NCBI GenBank assembly: GCA_002633005.1 | Contig: NMRA01000170.1 | Span: 503,007-567,006 of the forward strand | From: Phoronis australis | Taxonomy: Eukaryota; Phoronida; Phoronidae | Reading direction: 5' to 3' | DNA: 64,000 bases | In this document: positions 47,301 through 59,300 of the stretch, piece by piece | Position numbering within the stretch: the first letter of the stretch is position 1 | Layout of the letters: every line of letters starts with the position of its first letter | The notes under the pieces: model-generated | What the model was told of the DNA's origin: nothing | The model's input: only the letters and a program-made list of their open reading frames with translations | The model's database searches: none | Made by a program: the position numbers and the translations under genes

Positions 47301-50300
47301 TGACAATCTGAATCCTTGTTTCTACCCGTAAGCAGAGTTTTAAAACTGTCGCTGATGTCGCCGGCCATTTTGAATGAGGCCCTAAAGTCGTGAACGTTTC
47401 GTTTAGACGGAAATGCACCAAGTATGACCACACAAGTCAACTACAGTGCTTACAGTTACTCTAGATGACACAAAAATGCATTGCATTGTTTATTAATTCA
47501 GTTTCAATTGAAATAAATTGTTATAAGTTTTGCACCCAATTTTGATGTGCACAGACGTTTTCAATGAGGTTGTTCACGTAAAACGCTAAGAACCCAGCAC
47601 CAATTATCGCTCTGTATTTTATTGTTTTGGCCTTACAAAACTTGATTGACCCTGGGACATTTTGATACATTGTTCAAGCTAAACCTGGAGCGCGTTTGAG
47701 TAAATCTGAACGATAAATATTTCCGAAAATATATCCCAAAAATGCCCAAAAAGTGAATTAGTGAAATATGTTGTTTTTAAGATACATTTGAAAAAAGAAG
47801 CCACTCACTCACTGTTTGTTATCATATTGTGAATACGAACACGTCCGGGTATTCGTTTGACGTTCGTAAGCAGACGAACGCTGTAAACTTCAACGCCAGA
47901 TGTCGCAGGACCGCGCAGAATAGTAAATAAGATCGTTCACGACTTTAGGGCACTCACGACTTTAGGACCTCTGACGGTACACTCATCGGATTTCAAAGCA
48001 TGCATGTTTTTTCTTACCTCAACTTTTGCCATTGAAACATAAAATGTTTGTCACACTGTGTGATGTTGCATGACTAATGATAGCAAGCAGCCATTGGACA
48101 TACACAGGCCACATAGGTTGGGCCCATTGCACAAAACATCTTTAAGTTGAAATTCATGAGAACGGCCCTCATATGCATACAGTCATAAGGTTCTTCCTGA
48201 GAGCGGATGCAAAAATCTGTAGACGTGTTGGTCACATAAATGTGCTATTGGTGCTTGGCATTTGAACCAACTTACTGTTTACAGTTTGCATGCATCCACA
48301 CCCGCTGCTGCGTCTGGTCATTTCATTTGAGTACCTGAATGTTTCCATTTTTGCAGGTGGTACATTGTTTCAATGGCCCCACAGTGAGAAACTTGCTGTA
48401 AATAATCCCAGGATGGATTCAAACAAAATTTTACTATGAATGATTGTGCATTGGCATTGTGCTGGCCTGGGATTGTCAATTCCATTATCTATTCCAGGAT
48501 TTTTCTGGAAACATTCGTTCATGAGTTTGCTGGGTTTGATCATTTATTTAAAATCCACTGTTGGAGCATGAGGGATAATACGCTGCCTTTTGTGTTTATT
48601 GTTATTCTGATGTGATCAGCCCTTGGCCAGTTTATTATCTGTTTGAACACTGAGTGTATCTGAGAAGAGTGTTTTCCTGGTCTGATAACATTTGGTGACA
48701 TAACTTGCTGAGATTTTTTAATAGCATGAGACAAAACAGATTAATGAAAATAGTTCTTGTAAGAGCTTTTTGCAAAATGACTAGGATTTTGAAATATTGG
48801 GAACACAGCTTTTGTGAATTTTGAGCTGACCTTTGCCTTTGGCAGGCTTTCAAGCGTTCCTACTTTTACTACTTTTTCCTACTTTTTTGGTCTGTTCCTA
48901 CTTTTTCCTACTTTTTTCTCATTATTCTAAAACTCCGTCTAGGTTATGTTTTTGAGTAGTGAGTGGTCGTTTTAAGATATGAGGAACGGCACACAAAGGA
49001 CTTCCTCCAACACAAGCGATGCTTACCTAAAGACTGTGTAATTGGAGAGCCAGCAGGACTTCACACTTATGAGTGTAAAAGGTTTGAGTTCGTAATTCTA
49101 TTGTATCACCTACCATTGAAGGAAAGGGGAGTCTTTAAGTTGCACAATCCTGGGGTTAGGTCCATGGGTGATCCAAAAGACGACCCAAAATCCATTTGAT
49201 TAAGATTTTGAGTGCAACATCCGTTTCAAGTTTATTTCATTCAAATCACCACTCAAATTAAAATGATGCAACTTAAGACATGAAAATGCCTGGAGTTACT
49301 AAAATGCCTACTAATTAAGAAAAAGTTAACAATTAATTTCGACTTTTAAGTGCAACAAAATTTGGAACGTACGGCAATGTAGCCGGAACAAAGGTGAACT
49401 GAAAACGAGGTTGCAATAGCAAAGAAAACGCCTAAGGACACGTGACAATCATCAGCCCTTGAGAGCCAAGAGCTGACCAAACTCAAGGCACGTGACAACA
49501 GACCAATACGAAGGCTGAGAAAACGACGTGTATTGCTACACAGGGAATAATGGAATAGGCCGAAATGAGGAAGAGAAGGAGTAAGACGGGTCCATGTGCT
49601 CAAATAAATATATTTAACGAGTGAAATACCATTTATGATCGACATATGTCCCGAATAATGGATAAATGATACGTGCAAGCTCGTTACCAGAGATGAAAAG
49701 AAGACCGAGGTAGGCGTTATAAGGTCATTTATTATGACGAATAGAATTACAAGTAAATACAGTGAATACAGATAATAAAACTAAAATATGATAATCTGTG
49801 GTAAAATGGACAGGGACGCACGAAACGAGAGAAATGAAATGAAATATGTGTAGGACTACTTACAAGTGCTGTCAGCCGTATACACAACCCTAACTCCGGG
49901 TGCCAAACCGGAGGGGGAGGTACGATTGCCCATGGCTGGAACAGACGCCGGTATCTGTATTCACTGCATTTACAAGACCCCCAAAAATGAACTTGTATAA
50001 AAGAGGAAAAACTACAATTTTCATTTCTGCTATCGATAAAACATTATTTGAAATGAACAAAAATACAACTTCAGGCACAAAAATTTCTGGTGTTATTAAT
50101 GAAGACACTTATTAATGACCAATAAACGGTTTATTTAAAGATGTATTTGCATGCTCCAGTCTATGCTATTGTATAACAGGAACTAAATGACAACTCTATT
50201 TGAACACCATCTACGTTAAACAAAGTGCAAGTTGTAGGCATTGACAACTTATAAATGTGAAAACAACCTTTGCACTAATGGTCTACCTTGGAGGCTCACA

Positions 50301-53300
50301 TAGCCCGCATCATGCGGTGTTATTCCCCAACACTATGTCACGATACTTACTGGAAATGGTTAAGAGGATCATTTTCGACACAAAACTCATTCTCAAAAGC
50401 ATGTGGCAATTTTCAACGTACTTCTCATTCACATTGTCGCTATATGTTGTGCTTCTAACCAATTTGACCAAGCAATCACAGAGGTAAGGAATTTGCCTGC
50501 AAGTTCCTCTTCAAACTTTCAAATGCAACAAAAATTCTTTTCCCAAAAGATAATGTAAATAAGACGAGGGTGTTTGGACCCATAGGGATAATAAGACCCT
50601 GTTATAGGAGGGGAACTTGTTATAGACGGATATAAACAGAAAAGAGACCCAAGCTTCAAAAAACAGCTCTAGAGGGAGTCGCTGAAATGAGAGCTACCTG
50701 CCTTTCTCACTAAGTTTTAGTTGAGCAACTTCCACTTATAGATGGAATTGACGTGTATTTGGGAGTGATGGGAGAGTGCACTCGGTACTTCATTGAAGAT
50801 GAAGAAGTATGCAAAGAATCAGTTCCATACCGAAGCTGTAATCACTTGAAAGCCAAGACCAGTGTAATCATTCATATCATTGAGGCGGACATGTCTACAC
50901 CTGTCGACATTATCATAAGAGTTTCTGACGACATTCTAGTGTTACTTCTACACCATGTCCAACATCAATGGTGTGGATGTAGGTTGGGACTGTAGGACAA
51001 GGCGATATGTGTTATTTAAACGTAACTAAGATTGCTCTGTGTGCTGCACTCCTAGGCCTACACGTGTTCACTGGATGTCTGTACCGGTGCATTTGTAAGG
51101 AAGGACGTTAAGACCATATGCAATCGTGGCAAGAAGTGGTAAGTTCCAGAGAGTATTTGCTTCATTGATTCGCAATATCCCAACAGAAGAAGTCATCAAA
51201 ATCTTCCAGAACTCGACAAGCACCGGTTCAATTTTTTCGTCAAAACCTACAAACGAAAGTCAACGCTAAGCACCCATTTGAGAACCTTAAAAGCATCGAG
51301 GGCAGCAGTTTTCCACCGTGTGAAGCTGAACTAGTGCATTTACTGGTAGACTATGGGGGTAGCGCTCATCTCCAAATCTTGGACAAAACACTTGCATCGT
51401 TTGGTTCAGTGGAGAACAGATGCCCGTGTGCGCTTATTCCAGAGGCTCAAATTGAAACAAAGCCAGATGACAATGATGGCGATGCTGAGAGAGATGAAGG
51501 TATGGACAGTGATGAAGACAAAGATCATGATCCTTTACCAAGAGAAATGGAATCATCTGATGAAGAGAGTGATGATGATGACGACATAGATGTTTGCAAT
51601 CATGTTACAGCAGAGTGAATAATTATCATTGCCTTTTGGATTTTGGTTTTATAGTATGAAAAAGTAGAGGGCGTCAAGCATCACAATCCCATGTATTTTC
51701 ATGTCTTGCCCCTAGATATTCTTCAAGCAGTTGAGCGTTAATTTGTAGCCAGCTTATTTAGTTACCCCCAGATCTATCTTAACTTAACTTTTGTTTCATT
51801 TTTGTTGTATTTGAGAGTAAATTGGTTATGTCTTCAGATGTGTTTTTCTTTATTTGAAATAATATTTTTATCCGTAGGAATCAAAATTGTCGCCTTTCCT
51901 CTTTTATACAACTTCATTTTTGGGCTTTAGTTATTCCCGTCTGATCTGCTAACTCCAGGAAAAATACAGCCTTAAGCTGCGCAAGTGGTGTTTAGAGTTA
52001 CTAAAACTATCTTTTAAATAAATGTTGCACTTAAGTTTACAGAAATAATGTAATTAATAAGTTTTTTAATCAATAACACAAGATTTTTACATGTCATCAT
52101 TTGTATTTTTGCATCACTTGAAATAGTTTTTATTCATAGTAATAATAAAAAATTGTATTTCCTCTTTTATTAGTTCATTTTGAGGGTCTATCCTTTGGGA
52201 TCCAACACCCCCGTCTTATCTACAAAAACAGGAAAATGGCATCTTCAGTTGTGGATATGGTGTCTAGAGTTACTAACTTATCTTTTGTAAAAAATTTTTG
52301 ATGCACTTAAAAGCCTAAATAAATCGATAATTGTTCGGTATGATTAAGAGGTGTCTTAATTACTCCAGGCATTTTCACGTGTTAAGTTGTACCATTTTAA
52401 TTTGAGTGTTGATTTGAATGAAATAAACTTGAAACGGATGTTGCACTCGGAATTTAAATTAAATGGATTATTGGGTCCTTTTTAGACCCTCCACCCAGGG
52501 ACCAAGCCCAGAATTTTGCAACTTAAGACACCCTTTTTGTTCAATGGTAGGTTATGTATAATTAGAATTACGCACTTAAAAGTGTGAATGAAGTCTTACT
52601 GGTTCTCCAACTTAATGGTAAGCAGGGCCTGTGACACGAGGTGAACGTCAATGGTAAGTATCGATGAAAACTAGTCCTGCTCTTGTTCCTAACTTTTCCT
52701 TCATAGTTCCTACTTTTTCCTTCTTTTTATGCGCCCACATATATCCCCTAAATCGTTTGCAGGACCTTTACTAAATTTAGTAAGTGCATTTATATGATGT
52801 TAACAACGGAGGACGAGTTTCAGACGGATATGACTACTAGTGTGCTATCTAGTGGCAATTTTATTTTTTTTACGTTTACCTCTGTATGTTCAAAGGTCCT
52901 CAAAGTATTTTCACAAAATTTGGCATACAGGCATCTGTTATTGAGATGATGCTATCTCTTCGTTTTCAGATGGATTCGATCTAGTTTGCGCCACCTTAGT
53001 GGCCATTTTTACTGTTTTCGAGTCTGTTTTTAGGAATGCACTCGTCTATCAACCAAACCGCTTTCAGGATAATTGTGAAAATTTTGCATTATTGTATGTT
53101 TTTACTTTAACTGGACGGCTGATGATGATTTTCCGACGAATTCGACTACTGCGGCGCCTCTTAGTGGCACTTTTGTTTTTTTTTTGCGCTCATGGCTGTA
53201 TCTATTAAACCGTTTGCAGGATCTTTACTTAATTTAGCTAGTGTATTAACTTGATGTTGACAATGGATGACGACTACTTTCGGACGTATCTGACTAGTGG

Positions 53301-56300
53301 TGTGCCCCTAGTGGCAATTTTTTTTTACGTTTACCAGTCTGTATCTTCAAAGTCCTCAACAGATTTTCATAAAATTTTGAATATAGGCATCTATTGGTGA
53401 GATAACGCTATCATCCTGTTTTTGGATTGAATCGAGGTATTTTGCGCCGCCTGGTGGCCATTTTTGCTGTTTTGAAATCTTGTTTTTGGCGTCCACCCTT
53501 CGATCAACCAAATCATTCTATGGATGGTTTTGGAAATTGGCGTATATGTTTTCAACGTGAAGAGGACGTTTGATGATGGCGACTGACTACTGTGACGCCT
53601 GCTAGTGGTAGTTTTGTTTTGTTTTGCGCCCATAGCTGTATCTCCACTGAAATCCCACTGCAGGATCTTTATTGAATTTAGTAATTAAGTGTATTTATAT
53701 GAAGATAACAACAGACTACGACGACTTTCAGGCAGATCCAACGGACGCTTTGCTTACAAGTGGCAGTTTCATTTTGTTCTGTTTTCCATTGTTTCGCTGA
53801 AGTTCCTTGGCAGATTTTTATGAAATATGACATGTTCCCGTTTCTGAATGGATTGTACGTTTTTGCGCCATCTAGTGGCCATTTTTATGATACAAATAAA
53901 TAACCCTAAAAGCACACAATTTGCGATGCATTCGTGGGCGCATTACAACGCTCCACGTTGCTCTTGTTTTGAAAATGTGTCCTACTTTCTTCCTACTTTT
54001 TTGCCTAAAACTGCTTGAAAACCTGCTTTGGTTACCCGGTTTATGTTAAGAGTGTGGCATTGTTACCTGACTTGATGTCTTGCATTTTGTGTTGCCAGTG
54101 CCGCGTTGAGGACTCGTGATGCACCGTTCCTTGAAACTCTAGAACAGCGTGTTGCCGACTTCACACAACTCAACATGAAGGTGGCTGAAGAACTCCAGGT
54201 ATAGCGAATGGTTCTTTGTCTCCATATTTTCATCAATAAATAAGGTGAAGAACTATATATACCGGTGAGCAAATTCTAAACACCTTTTTCGTAATCATCA
54301 TATAAAACGTGGTTGATTACAAATACGTTAAAATTTCAATTATTTGGAAAAAAATGTCAGAGCAGCCTTTTTCATTTTTCAAAACTTTAAACGCTGTTAT
54401 GAATGCCTGCAATTTTTCAAAATATTGTCGTAATAAATATAGATTATTACATGGTGAAGTCTTTATCCCCCGTTATCTAGAGCCCGAGTGGATTTTGGAG
54501 AATTATCGCCCGAGGGGCGTTAGCCCCGAGGGTGACAATTCTACTAAATCCACGAGGGGGATAACAACTGAGAACATGTAATAATCTATTTATACCACAT
54601 ACTGAACGAGAAACATTGCAATGAATCAATCTACCTTTCTCGACTCGCCCTGGCTTTGTAACTACTTTCTATGTCAGAGGCTCGGGGTCGGAGGTCGTGA
54701 CCTTTTAAGAAAAGCTGAGCTATTTTTATCAAATAATGCTTTTACTCAAAACCAAATGAAAATTTAAACAAAATAGAAACAAAGTGAATCTATAAATTAA
54801 GATTTAGTAACTATTATAGTTTACTACACATTTTATCACGCCAAGCTTCGACCGGGAAAATATCGTCTGCTAAAGTAGGTTACCGATAGTAACTGAGTAT
54901 AATGCTCAATTGGAGATCAGTGATTTACAAGTGAGAGAACACGAGAGAAAAATTTCACTGAATTAAGATATTGTTTTTATTGAAATTATGCGTCTTATTT
55001 TTCATAGCGTATAAACGTCGGTACAGTGCCCTTTGCTGAACACACGATTGTTGCGCGTGCTCATTTAAGTATTCTATTTTCACGTTCGATGACGTCAGCC
55101 GCTGACTGGTGTAGTGATAAAGTCTGCGACTCGAAACTCTTGAGGCCCGGGTTCGAAACCAGCCTCGGTTTCCCGCCAAAATGTTATCTCACCAGTGAGA
55201 TAACTAAATGGGTTATTACACGGTTGTGTCTTCCATTTGACGCTTATATTTTAGTATAATGGTAGTCATAATATGGAAACAGAAAAATGAACCATGATTA
55301 CATTTTTGCTAATTTATGATTAATAATGAAAAATGAGAGCATTATGCTTATATATCTTTCCATGTTGCATCCAAAATTGGGGAGATTTTACCCCATTTCC
55401 AAAATAGGAAATTAATGTATTTTCAATAACTTTATTGCGATTAGCTGAAAAAATCATTCAAACCCCTTTCCTTGTCTAATACATATAAAAAATTCTTAAT
55501 TTTATACAGTGTATCATTAAAAGCCGTGCAGCCGAAACCTTTGACTTATTCAAGCTCGTACTGTGTACACTTCTAGGTTGTCAATTATTGGGATTGGTGG
55601 CCGTTATGAACCGCACCATGACTTTGCAGGGGTAAGTGACGACTTGTGTGTTTAGTTTTGGGGCCATGTCTGTGCTTCATATGTCAGCCATTACATGATT
55701 ATAAGCGTGGGGTAGACTCGCTCCAGTTCGTTTACAAAGAATTGTGAGAAACTTGAAAATGTCATCCTTTTACTTCTAAAATGTCATGGCGTCATTGTAT
55801 TTGTTTGGAAAATTCATGGTTCACCTGAATCAATTTTTTTAAAACATAGTCAAAGTGAACTATATATGAGCTGGAATACCCCTTGTAAATAATTCATGTT
55901 TTGGTCGACATGAGCCTAGGTCACTGCCCTTCAAGTGCATAGAACCTCTATAAACATGTCTCAGTGTTTTGTAGGTAGCCAATTATGGAATTGGCGGCCA
56001 TTATGTGCCTCATTTTGATCACGCACTGGTAAGTCAGAGAATGCTTGTTGAGTTTGGTGGTCATGAGGTGTCCATGTGCTGCCTGCAACTTTTCGGTTCC
56101 ATTCTGGTTTCAAAGCTCACATAAGCCTCTAGGCCTTGTCTATGACTACATACAGTGGAAGTTACGTGGTAATGGTTCGCACAGAACTTGAAAATTTGGG
56201 TATTTATAAGGTTTGAAAAGTTGTGTATTTTTTACACAAAACCTTGTCAAGTTTTCAAAAATCTGAAATATAACGATACCCGGTATTAATTTTGGGAATG

Positions 56301-59300
56301 ATTTTTGTTTCTTTCCTATCGGTCTCATAATTGTCACAAAAATTAAGTGGGAAATTAATTAAACTCTCTTCTTAGTCATTATGATTCCGTTTAGTTATGG
56401 ACAAACAGGCCTACTCATACCAGCCCTACCTGTCACAGCCCTCTGGGTATAATGTCTTGTAGGGTGTTGAAAATCCTTGAATTATGTCCAAGAAGTTCCT
56501 GAAAAGATCGTGCATTTCGTCACCAGAAATCTGTGCGAACCATGAGTATTGCTAAGCTGCTTTCGCACTGAGCTCATTCTCTTTGCATGATGAAGTCATG
56601 GAAGCCTGTCTTGTCAATTATGCTTGCTCCCCCTAGGGGCAATTTTGCTTTTTGCATATGCGGTTGTGTCTCCCCCTAACCCTTTGAAGGATCTTTGCTG
56701 TGAAATTTGGCAGATGGGCTCCTGTAGAGATGACAGCAGATGACGATGAGCGTCAGACCAATCTGACTATAGTTGTGCCCCCTAGCGTCAATTGTTTTTT
56801 TACATTTGCCTCTATATCTTAGGAGTTCTTTCGCTTCTCACTTCAGATGGGTTTGACACATTCTGCGCCATCTAATGACCAGTGTTATGATACTAAAAGC
56901 ACCCATAGAAGTACACCGTTAGCTGTCGTCCGGTACCTTTGTATTTGCGCTGCAGCAGTGCAAGATCATGTCGACACCATACACTGCTCTTGTTTATAAA
57001 TGCAATCCACGTCTAGTTCCTGCACAATCCCCATTGCCCATCTTTAAAGTTTTTAAGTTTTTACTAAATAGTTTCCTCAGTTTGCTGACACGTCCTGCCA
57101 GGAAGTGTCTTTGCTGAATTTTGTTGCAGAAAACGTATGAAAACATGACCCCCATTGAACGTAGAGATGGTAATCGCATGATAGCCACAGTGTTGTTCTA
57201 CATAAGTGTGTCTGCTGTGATCAGACTACGGAATGCAAGAATTATCACTTGGTGGGTCAGCGACTCTGGCTTGAATGTAACGTTCACGTTGGATGGGGGA
57301 CTCCAGTAATAGGGATGGGGGATGTGCCGCCAACTCTGGAAGGTAGTTTGTCCTTTCAGGTATTGCCTTTGGCTGGTAATTTGAATCTCATTGAGGGTGG
57401 GTTATTTGGCTTTGGTATTGTTTTGTGTGGGTCTTCTGGATAATATGGATTTGTGTTAAGCTGGGAGTTGGATAAGCATTCACTTGATAATTATGTCTCA
57501 AGTCACCATTGTCTTGATTGTTTAGACATTGTGCTGATTTGGATTTTTTTAAGTTGAAATGTGTGGCGGCACCTCCTTTCCATATACCCATTATTTGGAC
57601 GAGAGCGCTTTAGTGAATTCTTTGCATTTTCGATCTCACAGTTATGGATGTGATGGAATTAGCCATTGGCCAGATTCTGAATGATTTTTGACTCTATATC
57701 TGAAATTCCTTCGTGTTACATGCAATGTCTATAATTCTCGACTATTTGTTTCTTATGGCGTCATCAGAAAGAAGAAGTAGACGCATTCAAAAGTCTCGGT
57801 ACAGGCAATAGGATTGCAACCGTCCTATTCTATGTAAGTTTATAAGTCTTGGTACATGCCATCAGATTGCAGCAGTCTAATGGTAAAATGTCACCAATTT
57901 GGAATGTGGAATTTTATTTTCTCGTTTTTGTATAATTAACCTACAAGCACTGCTCAAAAAATGCTTTGCCATTTTAATCTTCTGCATCATAACTACTACG
58001 AGACAGTATTTTAAACATTGTGGACATACGCAATATTGCTCAAAGCTTTTGAACAATTAAATGGGTCAATTCTGGCATTTTTTGTCCAAAATTGGTGAGG
58101 TTTATCTCTGTTCTCTGTATGTTTAGAAGTATTGGTACAAGCAATTGGGTTGCAACAGTCTCATTCTATTTTCAAGTTAAACTTTCTTAATGTATAGAGT
58201 AGAACCTGTGTTGAAAAACATAGGTACTGCCTGTCATCCACAAAATACGCTCAAATGCATGCTTTTAATCTATGAGTATAAATATTTATTCAGGAACTGT
58301 TTAGTTTAAGATTTGACAAAGCTTAGTTTACATCTTGTATTTGGTCAATGACTTGTGAGCTTTACTCATCGACTGCGAAATATATGCCTGAATAAACTAT
58401 ATACAGCTCCAAACATCTTGAAAATGATATTCACGAGCCAGGGAGTACTTCCGTTGTACTTGTGCTCATATTAGATCTTAAATTTTATACCACAAGATTA
58501 GCCTCGAATGGCAGATACATATAGATTATTGCATGGCGAAGTCGTGATAATTCTACAAAATCCACGAGGGCTCTAGATAACGGGGGATAACGACTGAGAA
58601 CCTGTAATAATGTATTTATGCCACATACTGAACGAGAAACATTGCAATGAATCGATCTACCTTTCTCGACTAGCCTCAGCTTTGTTACTACTTTCTATGT
58701 CAGAGGCCCGGGGTCGGAGGTCGTGACCTTTTAAGAAAAGCCGAGATGTTTTTGTAAAATAATGCTTTTACTCAAAACCAATAAAGTGAATCTATAAATT
58801 AAGGTTTAGCAACTGTTATAGCTTACTACACATTTTATCACGCTAAGCTTCGACCGGGAATATATCGTCTGCTAAAGTAGGTTACCACTAGTAACTGACT
58901 ATAATGCTCAAGTCAAAGGATCCCGACCACACGACACCTGCATTCAAATTGGAGATCGGTGATTTACAAGTGAGAGAACACGCGAGAAAAATTTCACTGA
59001 ATTAAAATATCGTTTTTACGGAAATTATGCGTCATATTTTTCATAGCGTATAAATGTCGGTGCAATGCCCTTTGCTGAACATGCAATTGTTGCGCGTGCT
59101 CATTCAAGTATTCTATTTTCACGTTCGATGACGTCAGCCGCTGAGTGGTGTAGTGGTAAAGTCGGCGACTCGAATCCGGCCTCGGTTTCCCGCCAAAATG
59201 TTGTCTCACTAGTGAGATAACTTTATGGGTTATTACAATGTTTTATCCGCCATTCGAGGCTAATATTGTGGTATAATCTACATTCATCTCACGAGCACAT

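Larger units (their letters stand above)
48842..54026. mobile_element. 5.2-kb DNA transposon in the gene 2 intron
   Basis: TTTG flanks both sides (48838-48841, 54027-54030), and the uninterrupted target 'gcctttggatacccgg' is present in gene 1 (about 15478-15493). The ends are inverted with one mismatch: GCAGGCTTTCAAGC and GCTTGAAAACCTGC. Inside are two long inverted subterminal repeats (about 48985-49380 and 52280-52640), a decayed protein-coding stretch (50730-51618), and a nested 'CCTAGTGGC' repeat (52724-53970). Runs of TTCCTACTTTTT lie near the left end and again near 52690-52725 and 53980. A 4-bp target duplication together with a nuclease-like protein would fit an Academ-like element, but this is a guess. 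Confidence 0.72.

Noticed and set aside
55100-55165. tRNA gene
   Set aside because: Boxes A and B are present, but the segment does not fold into a credible cloverleaf with an acceptor stem, and it recurs only inside a TIR element. It is treated as a tRNA-derived module.
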